From Brumimicrobium glaciale (GTDB lineage: Bacteria > Bacteroidota > Bacteroidia > Flavobacteriales_D > Crocinitomicaceae), in assembly GCF_004152935.1 (NCBI RefSeq), contig NZ_SETE01000005.1, positions 124,001 through 188,000 on the forward strand: a DNA stretch of 64,000 nucleotides, in the 5' to 3' direction. The position numbers were made by a program, and so were the translations under genes. Under the pieces are notes generated by a model. That model was not told the origin of the DNA. It did no database searches and saw only the letters and a list, made by a program, of their open reading frames with translations. Numbering within the stretch: position 1 is the stretch's first letter; every line of letters begins with the position of its first letter. Shown in pieces: positions 16,102-25,014 of this stretch.

Positions 16102-19100
16102 TTAAAATTTAAATTTAACTTGAATTCCATAACTTCTTGAGGATGGATAAGACAAGTCTTCTACTCCATAAATTTGAGAAGTTCCTTGCATAGCGCTTAG
16201 TTCTGGATCAAAATGCGGATTTTCTGTCCATGTAAATAAGTTACTTGCTACAATTCCAATTTTGAATTCCTGAATATTGAATTTGGAAACCCAGCTGTTT
16301 GGAAATGTATATGAAAGTCCGATTTCTCTGATTTTCAAATAAGAAGCATCGTATACAGAACTTTCTTCGTTTGCTCTATTATAGAATTGATTGTAATATT
16401 CTGCTGCCGAAACGGATGTTGTGTTTTCTTCATAAACAGGATTACTTTCTGTTCCAACATTTACTACACCATCACCTATAATTCCTTCTTCACGTCCATC
16501 AATAGTCTCCGCAAGTACTCCTGATGTTGAACCAACAGCCTTTGTTCTTGAGATTATTTCACCACCTTGACGCCAATCTAAAAGGATATTCAGTTCAAAA
16601 CCTTTGTACTTAAATCTATTTCCAAATCCTACGATAAAGTCTGGATTGTAATTCCCTAAGTAACGCAATTCATTGTCACGAATAGGCAATCCATTCGCTC
16701 CGTAAATAACACGACCTTCATCAGTTTTCATAAATCCTGTTCCATACATGTCACCAATTCGTCCGCCATTTTCAGCATCTGCTATGTAAAAAACAGTGTT
16801 TTCAGCTGTAGTATATAAGCGCGCAAAACCTGTTGTGTATTGATCAATTCCTTCTGGCAATTCAGTTACATAACTTGCGCCTTTACTAAAGTTAGCGAAA
16901 GCAGTCCAACTAAAGTTTTGACGTTTAACAACAGTTCCTGTTAACATGATTTCAATTCCTTTACTTTGAATTTCTCCTCCATTGATCACCTGTCCAGAAT
17001 ATCCACTTGCAGAAGATGTTGGCAATGTGATAATTTGATCTTTTGCTGTGTTTTGATAAACTGTCACATCTACTCCTAATCGTTCTTTGAAGAAATACAA
17101 TTCAACGCCTGTTTCCAAAGCATTAATTCGCTCGGGCTTTAAGTTTTCATTCAATAAAGTCGAACTATTTGTTAACAGCGGATAACTTCCATAATTTTGA
17201 TTGAAAGAATAAGTATTTCTCAGTTGAAATGGACCTGTGTCAGAACCTACACTTGAAGTACTGGCTCTTAATTTTCCATAAGAAAACCATTTTGGTAATT
17301 CTATTTTTTCTGAAAACACAAAAGCTCCATTCACAGAATAATAAGCGAATGAGTTACTTTCACTCGGCAAAGTTGTTGACCAATCATTTCTTACTGTAAG
17401 GTCTAAGAATAAAAATCTATCAAAGCCAATTCCTGTTAATCCGTAAACTGAATTTATTTGTTTTTGAGCGTTAAATTGTGAGGCCTTCAATGCCACTTTT
17501 GAATTTTCAAAATTGTAAACACCAGGAACAGATAATTGTCCGGCCAATAAGCTTTTATACTTTGTTTCTTGCGTGAAATTATTAGCTCCAATTGCTGCAT
17601 TAAAACTCCATTTTTCTCCGAAAGTGTTATCATATCCTAACATTAAATCGGTGTTTAATTCTGAAAAAGTCACATTGTCTTCTCTGTAAGCACCATTTTT
17701 AAAACGTTGTGTGCTAAAAGCTCTTTGTGAAGTTCTTAAATCCGCATAAGTGTCAATTCCTGATCTAAAACGAATATTCCAATGCTCTGAAATCTCATAT
17801 TTCAAAATAGCATTTCCTAATAAACGATTTTTCTCAAATCCATTGCGATTTTCAAAGACATTAAAGTATGGATTATCTAGCCATTGTGTATTGTAATTGA
17901 ACTGACGGAATCCTTCTTGACCTGACTGCCAATAATCTTCCGCTGCTTCTAAATCAACCTGTCTTCCCATCCAAAGGAAAGAATACATCACATTTTCACT
18001 TCCATATCCTAGACCTGGTCTGTGAGTAGAGGAAGAATTAATGAACGTTGCATGTGTTCGAATACTGAGTCTTTCAGAAAAATTATAGGTACTTGTAAAA
18101 GCCACATTATTTCTCTTAAAATCGGAATTTGGGAGCGTTCCTTGGTTATCTAATCGTGTGTATGACAAACGGAAACTTCCACTCTCGTTGGCTCCAGATA
18201 AAGCTATATTTTGCTGACTTGTAACTCCAGTGTTAAAAAAGGCTCTCACATTATCAGGATTTTCTGTCCACGGTGTTGCCGTAATTGGATTTCCTTTTCT
18301 AGCAATCACATCACCACCGCGCAATGGATTTCCGTTCTCATCAAAAGAAGCTCCATCATATTGTGTGATTAATTGACCGTTTAAAGCTGGACCAAAACTA
18401 ACCAATCCACCATCACCGATTCCACCTCCAAGTCCATCTTCGTAGGCAAACTTCCCTCCAGATCCTTGTCCATAAGTATTTTGGAATTCTGGTAAAAAAG
18501 CAATTTGTTCGAAAGTGACACTAGAATTGATACTCACACCGATTCCATCGCTTCGTTTTCCTTCCTTTGTTTCAATAATAATAACACCTCCAGCAGCTCG
18601 AGAGCCATACAGTGCAGCTGCACTAGGTCCTTTCAACACATTAATGGATTCAATGTCATCAGCACTAAAGTCTCCAATTCCATTTCCATAATCTACTTCA
18701 TGAAAACCAGATTCTAGATTCTCAGTATTATTAGCAATGAATTCATTACTCACCGGAACTCCATCCACAACAAAAAGTGGTTGATTATTTCCAGAAAGCG
18801 AAGTTTCTCCACGAATGATTATTCTAGATGAAGAACCAACTCCAGAAGAACCGCTTGTTGTTTGAACTCCCGCAACTCTTCCTGCTAGTGAGTTTACTAA
18901 ATTGGGATGACGAACTTCTGTGATTTCTTCACCTTTCAAAGATTGAATTGCATAACCTAAATCTCTTTTACTGCGTTTTAAACCAAGCGCTGTAATAACG
19001 ACCTCATCCAGTTCATTTACAGAAGAGACAAGTGTAATTGTCCAATCTATCTTGCTTTGTACCGAAAACCCTTGACTTTTATACCCAACTGCTGAAAACT

Positions 19101-19299
19101 GAATAGAGTCTGTGGCATTAACAACAAGTTGAAAAGCACCTTTTTCATCAGTTTCAGCACCTTGGTTTTCACCAATTATTTTTACTTTGACGTAAGGAAT
19201 AGCTTCATTTTTTTCATTGAATACCACACCTTGTATTGTTTTTTGAGACAATACAGTTAAACCAACCATCAGCATGACGGTCGTTATGAAAAACTTCAT
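16102..19299 (-). CDS. SusC/RagA-family TonB-dependent outer-membrane transporter
   Basis: A 1065-residue protein. In order it has a signal peptide (MKFFITTVMLMVGLTVLSQ), a carboxypeptidase-regulatory-like domain (GVVFNEKNEAIPYVKVKI), the plug with VTALGLKR and the SusC signature region LFVVDGVPVSN, then a long beta-barrel ending in aromatic VKFKF. It imports a ligand across the outer membrane with TonB energy, together with SusD. It follows the DUF2064 gene by 64 bp. No anti-sigma or hybrid two-component regulator is beside it, unlike most polysaccharide loci, so the substrate may be small and the locus constitutively expressed. Confidence 0.93.
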   Translation of the reverse strand: MKFFITTVMLMVGLTVLSQKTIQGVVFNEKNEAIPYVKVKIIGENQGAETDEKGAFQLVVNATDSIQFSAVGYKSQGFSVQSKIDWTITLVSSVNELDEVVITALGLKRSKRDLGYAIQSLKGEEITEVRHPNLVNSLAGRVAGVQTTSGSSGVGSSSRIIIRGETSLSGNNQPLFVVDGVPVSNEFIANNTENLESGFHEVDYGNGIGDFSADDIESINVLKGPSAAALYGSRAAGGVIIIETKEGKRSDGIGVSINSSVTFEQIAFLPEFQNTYGQGSGGKFAYEDGLGGGIGDGGLVSFGPALNGQLITQYDGASFDENGNPLRGGDVIARKGNPITATPWTENPDNVRAFFNTGVTSQQNIALSGANESGSFRLSYTRLDNQGTLPNSDFKRNNVAFTSTYNFSERLSIRTHATFINSSSTHRPGLGYGSENVMYSFLWMGRQVDLEAAEDYWQSGQEGFRQFNYNTQWLDNPYFNVFENRNGFEKNRLLGNAILKYEISEHWNIRFRSGIDTYADLRTSQRAFSTQRFKNGAYREDNVTFSELNTDLMLGYDNTFGEKWSFNAAIGANNFTQETKYKSLLAGQLSVPGVYNFENSKVALKASQFNAQKQINSVYGLTGIGFDRFLFLDLTVRNDWSTTLPSESNSFAYYSVNGAFVFSEKIELPKWFSYGKLRASTSSVGSDTGPFQLRNTYSFNQNYGSYPLLTNSSTLLNENLKPERINALETGVELYFFKERLGVDVTVYQNTAKDQIITLPTSSASGYSGQVINGGEIQSKGIEIMLTGTVVKRQNFSWTAFANFSKGASYVTELPEGIDQYTTGFARLYTTAENTVFYIADAENGGRIGDMYGTGFMKTDEGRVIYGANGLPIRDNELRYLGNYNPDFIVGFGNRFKYKGFELNILLDWRQGGEIISRTKAVGSTSGVLAETIDGREEGIIGDGVVNVGTESNPVYEENTTSVSAAEYYNQFYNRANEESSVYDASYLKIREIGLSYTFPNSWVSKFNIQEFKIGIVASNLFTWTENPHFDPELSAMQGTSQIYGVEDLSYPSSRSYGIQVKFKF

Positions 19300-19363
19300 T
19301 TCGAATTTGTTTTAGTTAAAATATTTTGAATTAGATTCCGATAATTTTCGGAGAGTATTGCTT

Positions 19364-20068
19364 TTAAGCAGCCGGTGAACCTCTAATTTCAGTAACGCCA
19401 ATTTGAAGGGCGTTCATTTTTAACTGTCGATAATTATAGTGGTGTTTTATAGGTCGAATTAAGCCCAAGAAGAAATAATCTTCAATTAGGCATATTTCTT
19501 TTTCAATTAATTGTTGAATGAAGAGTTTTAAATCAGAATGAGTACTCAATTCAGTGTAAACAGTTTCCAATTGAAAATAACTACTTCCCTGGAAAATAGC
19601 GCGTTTTTCAATAGATTCCACAACTCGACTTGTACTCCAATCAACTGACTCAAAAGAACATTTTGAAAATGCGTATTTCGTTAAACCAATTGTATAAGCG
19701 CCGCCTAAATTTGTTTTGCCAACAACAACATCATGATTTTCAAAACAATGAACAACGTCGTGCAAAGTTTGACTCGATACTTGAGGTGTGTCATTTCCTA
19801 AACTAATAACGGCATCATAACCTTTTTCAAAAATAGATTTAAAGGCGTGTTTGAACCGTTCAGCGAAGGTATTTCCATGTTGATGAGATGAATCAATGAT
19901 GAAATAATCGAAATCCGTCTGCTTTACGGTATTGACAATTCGCTTATTAAGATACTTAAACAAATGTACGTTCTTACTGCTCTCCCCTTTTACGAGTTGC
20001 TTGAGCTTGGATTCTTCGTAAGCATTTCGCACGAAAAGTAAAACCGCTATTTTATTTATATCTCTCAA
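19364..20068 (-). CDS. DUF2064 (TIGR04282-type) glycosyltransferase-like protein
   Basis: A 234-residue protein of the DUF2064 family, a GT-A-like nucleotidyl/glycosyl transferase fold. Markers are the RNAYEESKLKQLVKG opening, NTFAERFKHAF, ISLGNDTPQVSS and GKTNLGGAYTIGLTKYAF. The start is TTG at 20068, preceded directly by a stop codon, so no upstream ATG exists. Databases sometimes call the family an arsenosugar transferase; there is no arsenic gene here and I do not adopt that label. It is the first gene of the SusCD operon. A family 2 relative of TIGR04283 type lies at 33440. Confidence 0.75.
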   Translation of the reverse strand: MRDINKIAVLLFVRNAYEESKLKQLVKGESSKNVHLFKYLNKRIVNTVKQTDFDYFIIDSSHQHGNTFAERFKHAFKSIFEKGYDAVISLGNDTPQVSSQTLHDVVHCFENHDVVVGKTNLGGAYTIGLTKYAFSKCSFESVDWSTSRVVESIEKRAIFQGSSYFQLETVYTELSTHSDLKLFIQQLIEKEICLIEDYFFLGLIRPIKHHYNYRQLKMNALQIGVTEIRGSPAA

Positions 20069-20221
20069 TTATGATTCTTATTCTACACCGTAATATAAGT
20101 GAATATCAGTATTATTATTTCATTAGAACAAAAAGATCAAGAAAAGGTTTAAAAATATTGGGGTATCTTTTTAGATATAAATTGAGAGTTACATTTTTTA
20201 ATTCGAAATTGTTCCCCATGC

Positions 20222-20341
20222 ATTTATGACGATATAGGTAAATTGGTTTACGAATCTAAACATATTAAAGGCTTGAATAAAACAGAGCTAGATTTAGAGT
20301 ATCTTGCTACTAATGTCAATTTTCTAAAAAAAATGATCTAA
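20222..20341 (+). pseudogene. C-terminal gene fragment, unknown family
   Basis: A 39-codon stretch reads IYDDIGKLVYESKHIKGLNK then TELDLEYLATNVNFLKKMI before a stop. It looks like real protein, but no start or N-terminus is present. It lies about 80 bp upstream of the first hairpin of the ATPase unit. Confidence 0.35.
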
Positions 20342-20423
20342 AAAATGATATGCACAAAATAGTTATTGGTTAACAAAACAAACATATCAACATCATTTTA
20401 AAGCATTTATAGAAAAACACTAT

Positions 20424-20477
20424 TTCTATACCCAGCCAAAAGTCATGAATAAACCCTACATTTGGCTAAGTATAGAA
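20424..20477. repeat. Hairpin flanking the ATPase gene, upstream copy
   Basis: The left arm TTCTATACCCAGCCAAAAGT (20424-20443) pairs with ACATTTGGCTAAGTATAGAA (20458-20477) with three mismatches around a 14-base loop. The ATG of the ATPase gene begins 5 bases after the right arm. The left arm is identical to that of the downstream hairpin at 21898. Confidence 0.85.
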
Positions 20478-20481
20478 TTTT

Positions 20482-21894
20482 ATGAGAAAGATAATTGGAA
20501 GAGATAATGAACTTAAAACCTTGCAGCGAGCTATTGATTCCGACAGTTCTGAGCTTATTGCCATCTATGGTAGAAGGAGAATCGGAAAGACATTTTTAAT
20601 TCGTGAAGCTTATAAAAAAGAAATAGTTTTTGAAGTATCTGGAATTCCTGATGGAACTTATAAACAGCAGATTTCTAATTTCCATAACAAAATTCTAAAG
20701 AGCTCTAAGAGATTCAAAAAAAGTAAAGAACCTAAAGACTGGCTTGAAGCTTTTTCTTTATTGGAAGAATATATTTCGGGGATTAAAAGCAAGAAAAAGA
20801 AAGTTATCTTTATTGATGAATTGCCTTGGATTCACACTCCTAAATCAAATTTCATTTCCTTATTTGCACATTTTTGGAATGACTACTGCACAAAAAGAGA
20901 CGATTTAGTTGTTGTTATATGTGGTTCTGCAGCTTCCTTTATGATTAACAAAGTTATTAAGGACAAAAAGGGCTTACACAATCGAATCACTTACCCAATC
21001 AGATTATTGCCTTTCAATCTTCATGAAACAGAATTATTCTTGAAGTCTAAAAAAGTTAATTTGAGTAGGTATGATTATTTACAAATCTATATGGCTATTG
21101 GAGGAATTCCACATTATCTCGACAAGATAATTTCAGGTGATAGCGTCGCAACAGCTATTAATAGATTGTGTTTTAAATCCGGTGGAATTTTGGTAGATGA
21201 ATTTGACATCGTTCTTTCCTCTTTATTCGATAATTCATCCAATCATGAGAAAATTGTAGAAGCTTTATCAAAATCAAAAAACGGATTAACAAGAGCAGAA
21301 ATTGTTGCTAATACAAGTCTTAGTTCTGGAGGTACATTGACACGAACAATCAGCGAATTAACTGAATCAGGATTTATTTCAGAATACAAACCATTTGACA
21401 AAGTTTTAAAAGAAACATTGTATCGCTTGTCTGATGAGTATTCTTTGTTTTATTTGAAGTACATAAAAAACAATTCCGATGACAGTTGGACTGCCTTATT
21501 TAACTCACGCAGTTATATTTCTTGGGGTGGATTTGCATTTGAAGCGATATGTTTAAAACATACTCCTCAAATAAAAAAAGCATTAGGAATTGGAGGAATT
21601 AGCTCGAATAGTTCGAGTTGGAAAAATAAGAATGCTCAAATTGATTTGGTAATTGATAGAAGTGACAACTGCATTAATTTATGTGAAATTAAGTTCTCAA
21701 CCTCAGAATACGCAATTAGTAAACAATACAAAGTTTCATTACTCAACAAGAAAAGTGAATTCATAAAAGAACTAACCACTAGAAAAAATATTTTCACCAC
21801 TATGATCACCACTTTTGGAGTAAAAAACAATCAAAATAGCAACAATTCAATCGACAATCAAATCGCTATGGATTGTCTTTTTGAAAAGATTTAA
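20482..21894 (+). CDS. ATPase_2/DUF234 protein: STAND-like ATPase with PD-(D/E)XK-like C-terminus
   Basis: A 470-residue protein. The N-terminal ATPase has Walker A GRRRIGKT (residues 30-37) and Walker B VIFIDELPW, typical of the archaeal-type ATPase family (PF01637). A winged-helix-like region follows (SKSKNGLTRAEIVANTSLSS). The C-terminal DUF234 region ends in AQIDLVIDRSD...CEIKFS; Asp388, Glu402 and Lys404 match the D...ExK core of PD-(D/E)XK nucleases. It may therefore be an ATP-driven nuclease or DNA-binding switch. Two near-identical hairpins lie 4 bp before the start and 3 bp after the stop, which points to a mobile, selfish or self-controlling unit. No partner gene is present. Confidence 0.8.
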   Translation: MRKIIGRDNELKTLQRAIDSDSSELIAIYGRRRIGKTFLIREAYKKEIVFEVSGIPDGTYKQQISNFHNKILKSSKRFKKSKEPKDWLEAFSLLEEYISGIKSKKKKVIFIDELPWIHTPKSNFISLFAHFWNDYCTKRDDLVVVICGSAASFMINKVIKDKKGLHNRITYPIRLLPFNLHETELFLKSKKVNLSRYDYLQIYMAIGGIPHYLDKIISGDSVATAINRLCFKSGGILVDEFDIVLSSLFDNSSNHEKIVEALSKSKNGLTRAEIVANTSLSSGGTLTRTISELTESGFISEYKPFDKVLKETLYRLSDEYSLFYLKYIKNNSDDSWTALFNSRSYISWGGFAFEAICLKHTPQIKKALGIGGISSNSSSWKNKNAQIDLVIDRSDNCINLCEIKFSTSEYAISKQYKVSLLNKKSEFIKELTTRKNIFTTMITTFGVKNNQNSNNSIDNQIAMDCLFEKI

Positions 21895-21897
21895 AAA

Positions 21898-21951
21898 TTC
21901 TATACCCAGCCAAAAGTGATGTTTAAACTATACTTTTGGCTGGATATAGAA
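21898..21951. repeat. Hairpin flanking the ATPase gene, downstream copy
   Basis: The left arm TTCTATACCCAGCCAAAAGT (21898-21917) pairs with ACTTTTGGCTGGATATAGAA (21932-21951) with one mismatch around a 14-base loop. It begins 3 bases after the ATPase stop codon. Without a strong T run it is a weak terminator candidate; the match to the upstream copy suggests another role. Confidence 0.88.
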
Positions 21952-22044
21952 ATCAATGTAGAATAAAGAATCTCCAATGAAAACAAAGTCAATAAACTAT
22001 AAATCAATGTATTGAAACATTAAAAAGATTTAAAAAACTCCTAT

Positions 22045-23814
22045 CTACATAATAACCAACGAATGAACCTCTACTCTTTTATTCGAAACTATTCGAACAG
22101 AATAAGTTCCCTGAGCATATTTATTTGCATCAATAAAATGATTCTTTTCGCCTTGTGGAAACTTCCCTTCATATATAAGCTCCACTCTTCTTCCCATTCC
22201 ATCCACTAATTCTATTAAACCTTCTTCATTTGCATTCGCTTTAACTGGAATTACAGTAATTGCAGAAGCTGGATTTGGATAAACTTCAAGTGATTCTATT
22301 TCTTCATTTTCAAGACTTGCAGCGGCAGCATCAAAAACAGTAAACTTCCAATATCCAGCAGGTGCTGGCATCGGACGTGCAATTGTTTTTCCGGAATTTG
22401 AAGTGGCTTCAATATAATAATGTACATCAACTTCTCCAATTTGAGCAGGAATGAACGCTTGCCAATCCTCATTTCCTATGTCTGTCATTGCAATTGATTG
22501 ATAAGTTCCAGACACTCCTATTTTGTAATAAAGCGTTGCCGACGAAATTCCTGAACGATGAGAAATATAAGCAGTCGCTTGATAAGCATTGAGATTATCA
22601 TACGTATCTCTCAAACGTTGGTGAGAAATCATCAATGGATTTTGAACACCAACAGAATGCGTAATACAATGAATTGCTCCTCCTGATGCAATTAAAGTTT
22701 CCCCAGAATCATAATCTACATTCACACCAACAATGTTATATCCAGGCATTGCTTCTTCCAAAATACGTTGTGCGATGGTGTCATATTCTTCTCTGTAAAA
22801 AGGAACAATTACCGTATTATTGACAAATAGTTGATTCGCATAAGTGCGGTAATGTCCATTATTATCGGGATAAGAACCACTTGTTGAAGGTGGCGCAGGA
22901 ATTCTAATTACACGATAAGGTGTTCCATAAACGGAAGTAAAATTACTCAAGAGGTATTGGAGATTCGCTTCTATTTGTGGTCCATCAGCAACTCCTGCCG
23001 GATATTCACTTACCAAAAGTGTTTCCTCATCTATGAACTTTATCTGCATGTCAATGTGATCAATAGCGTCATAAGGCAAGCGTTCAACTTTTAGGTAACT
23101 CTCAATTCCCATAAAATCATTAAAAATAGCATTGAGATCTTGATCCGTTTTCGGAGTAACTCCATAGTTATTTGAAGCAGCATTTTCATCGAGAATTAAC
23201 TTCGAAGAAACACTTGTTCCAAATCCATCGGTCATATAATTTCCTCCTGTCGCAATCACGTCAGTGGGAGAAGAAGTCATTTGATAAATAGGAATATTTA
23301 AGAAATTAGCATAAGCTTCAGGAGCTTGATTGTCTAACGGTCGTGGACGATTATAAATCCAATCGACTAAAATTAATGAATCGTTCCAATCTTTGTAAAC
23401 TGAGTTGGCTGCATAATCTCGTAACCATATTGAGTTGAAATTATAATCTAGAAAAACCACATTGGTCATAGCAACACCAGCATTTTGCAAAATTGAAGTA
23501 ACGCTATTTTCATTCGGAGTTAGAATCAAAACCTTACATTCGTTTACCGCTGCTGCCACAATTCCTGTCAAAGTTGTTGGATAGTTTTGATCCCAAGCCA
23601 CCAATAAATATTCAATTTCTTCCCACTCAGCCATGGTACGTAAATTCCCAACTGGAGGAGTTGTTGAACCTCGCTCTGGAGAATAATCACTAAATTGATA
23701 GGTTGACATTTGAGCTTTTTCCGCATCAGTTAACCAACGTGGCAAAGATTCCTCTTGTGCTTTAAGTCCATAAAGTGAACAGCAAAGTAAGGCAAGTAAA
23801 ATTAAGTATTTCAT
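22045..23814 (-). CDS. T9SS-secreted peptidyl-arginine/agmatine deiminase-family protein
   Basis: A 589-residue protein with signal peptide MKYLILLALLCCSLYGLKAQ, a PAD_porph-type deiminase domain, a small beta domain and a type A T9SS tail (SLEVYPNPASAITVIPV to the end). The family motifs are present: WLRDYA, GGNYMTDG, AIDHIDMQIKF with the catalytic His, and GGAIHCITHS with Cys383 as nucleophile. The family hydrolyses agmatine to N-carbamoylputrescine or converts protein arginine to citrulline. A secreted form resembles Porphyromonas PPAD in layout. Substrate preference cannot be told. The gene is monocistronic. Confidence 0.9.
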   Translation of the reverse strand: MKYLILLALLCCSLYGLKAQEESLPRWLTDAEKAQMSTYQFSDYSPERGSTTPPVGNLRTMAEWEEIEYLLVAWDQNYPTTLTGIVAAAVNECKVLILTPNENSVTSILQNAGVAMTNVVFLDYNFNSIWLRDYAANSVYKDWNDSLILVDWIYNRPRPLDNQAPEAYANFLNIPIYQMTSSPTDVIATGGNYMTDGFGTSVSSKLILDENAASNNYGVTPKTDQDLNAIFNDFMGIESYLKVERLPYDAIDHIDMQIKFIDEETLLVSEYPAGVADGPQIEANLQYLLSNFTSVYGTPYRVIRIPAPPSTSGSYPDNNGHYRTYANQLFVNNTVIVPFYREEYDTIAQRILEEAMPGYNIVGVNVDYDSGETLIASGGAIHCITHSVGVQNPLMISHQRLRDTYDNLNAYQATAYISHRSGISSATLYYKIGVSGTYQSIAMTDIGNEDWQAFIPAQIGEVDVHYYIEATSNSGKTIARPMPAPAGYWKFTVFDAAAASLENEEIESLEVYPNPASAITVIPVKANANEEGLIELVDGMGRRVELIYEGKFPQGEKNHFIDANKYAQGTYSVRIVSNKRVEVHSLVIM

Positions 23815-23903
23815 AAAATGTTGAATTTCATCTAAAACTACAAAAAAATAATTATTAATTAATGTTTAACGGATTGTTGATTACAACAATAAGATTTTAA
23901 CCA

Positions 23904-23911
23904 TATATTTG
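23904..23911 (+). promoter_or_regulatory. Bacteroidota -7 element for the CoiA-like gene
   Basis: TATATTTG fits TAnnTTTG and lies 8 bp before the ATG at 23919, implying a short leader. A TTG about 24 bp upstream could act as the -33 element. Confidence 0.45.
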
Positions 23912-23918
23912 AATTTAA

Positions 23919-24875
23919 ATGGAAGATGACAACCTTATAAACGAAAAACACTTTACAAAAGCTCTAAAAAATGGTGTACTCATAGATATTCTAGATGTTG
24001 AAAATGGTTTAAATTGTGATTGTGTCTGTCCTAGTTGTGAAACCCCAGTAGTAGCTTATAATAATCCAAAAAACAAAAACGCTCATCACTTTAAACATCA
24101 CAATAAAAGAGATTGCCGTTTTTACTACGAGACTATGCTACACTATATGGCAAAGGAAATTATAGCTAAAGAACTAAAGTTAAAAGTACCTAAACATGAA
24201 TTTTCTCTTTCAGATTCAGCAAGAGATTATCAATATAATTCAAATAGAATAGCTATTCCATATGAGTCAACTAGCATCTATGAAGTGAATTTTGATACTA
24301 TAGAAGTAGAAAAATATCAAGACGGGATAAAACCAGATTTAATAGGAAAAATAAAAAATAAGGAATTACATATTGAAGTTGCGGTTACTCATTTCATAGA
24401 TGATGAAAAGTTAAGTAAAATAGAGAGAAATGGAGTAACAAGTATAGAAATAGATTTATCTAAATTTGATCGAGAGATTCACGAAAAACAGCTTAAAATT
24501 GCCTTAGATGGAAATATAAAATTAATGAAATGGATAAATAACCAATATATTCAAGACAAAAAGCAACTGGCAGAAGAGAAGAAAATTAAAATTAGAGACT
24601 TTATCTACTCAAAAACCAAAGAAAAACCTGTTTATGGCAGGCAAAACATAATCTATAAATGCCCCTTAACAAAAAGTAAAGAAATATCGAAAAGTAATTG
24701 CTTGTCATGCAGGTTTATGTCTTACGAAAAAGAAACACTGCAAGTCATAAACTGGGAAGATCGTAAAATATATGAAAATAGTTTTATAGGATGCATAGGA
24801 CATGTCAAAAAAGAATTTGATACGATACTTAAATTCAACGGAGTGAAAATAGGTGAAAATAATGCCTTTAATTAA
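23919..24875 (+). CDS. CoiA-like competence/nuclease-family protein
   Basis: A 318-residue protein. A zinc-type CPSCETPVVAYNN motif is followed by AHHFKHH and CRFYYETMLHYMAKEII, as in CoiA-like proteins. The middle has KPDLIGK then ELHIEVAVTHF, resembling the D...E-x-V/K core of a PD-(D/E)XK fold. A second cysteine cluster (CPLTKSKEISKSNCLSC) lies near the C-terminus. CoiA in Gram-positives helps process transforming DNA, but in Bacteroidota many relatives have no link to competence. No competence gene is nearby, so the role is open. Confidence 0.65.
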   Translation: MEDDNLINEKHFTKALKNGVLIDILDVENGLNCDCVCPSCETPVVAYNNPKNKNAHHFKHHNKRDCRFYYETMLHYMAKEIIAKELKLKVPKHEFSLSDSARDYQYNSNRIAIPYESTSIYEVNFDTIEVEKYQDGIKPDLIGKIKNKELHIEVAVTHFIDDEKLSKIERNGVTSIEIDLSKFDREIHEKQLKIALDGNIKLMKWINNQYIQDKKQLAEEKKIKIRDFIYSKTKEKPVYGRQNIIYKCPLTKSKEISKSNCLSCRFMSYEKETLQVINWEDRKIYENSFIGCIGHVKKEFDTILKFNGVKIGENNAFN

Positions 24876-24949
24876 ATAAAATCTACTTAAAACAGAACTA
24901 TTGATTTGACAAGCTAAAAAAAACCATCAACCCGTCAATCGATCCATCA

Positions 24950-25013
24950 AATTCGTAATTTCTAATTCGTAATTAATCCCCACGAATTCATAATTCAACA
25001 TTCATAATTCATA
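24950..25013. repeat. Short AATTCGTAATT / AATTCATAATT repeat cluster
   Basis: AATTCGTAATT and AATTCATAATT-type words recur four to five times between the CoiA-like gene and mutS. Simple clusters of this kind are common between Bacteroidota genes. No function is evident. Confidence 0.5.
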
Positions 25014-25014
25014 A

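Noticed and set aside
19364-20068. Arsenosugar biosynthesis glycosyltransferase
   Set aside because: The label is a database habit for TIGR04282; no arsenic genes are nearby.
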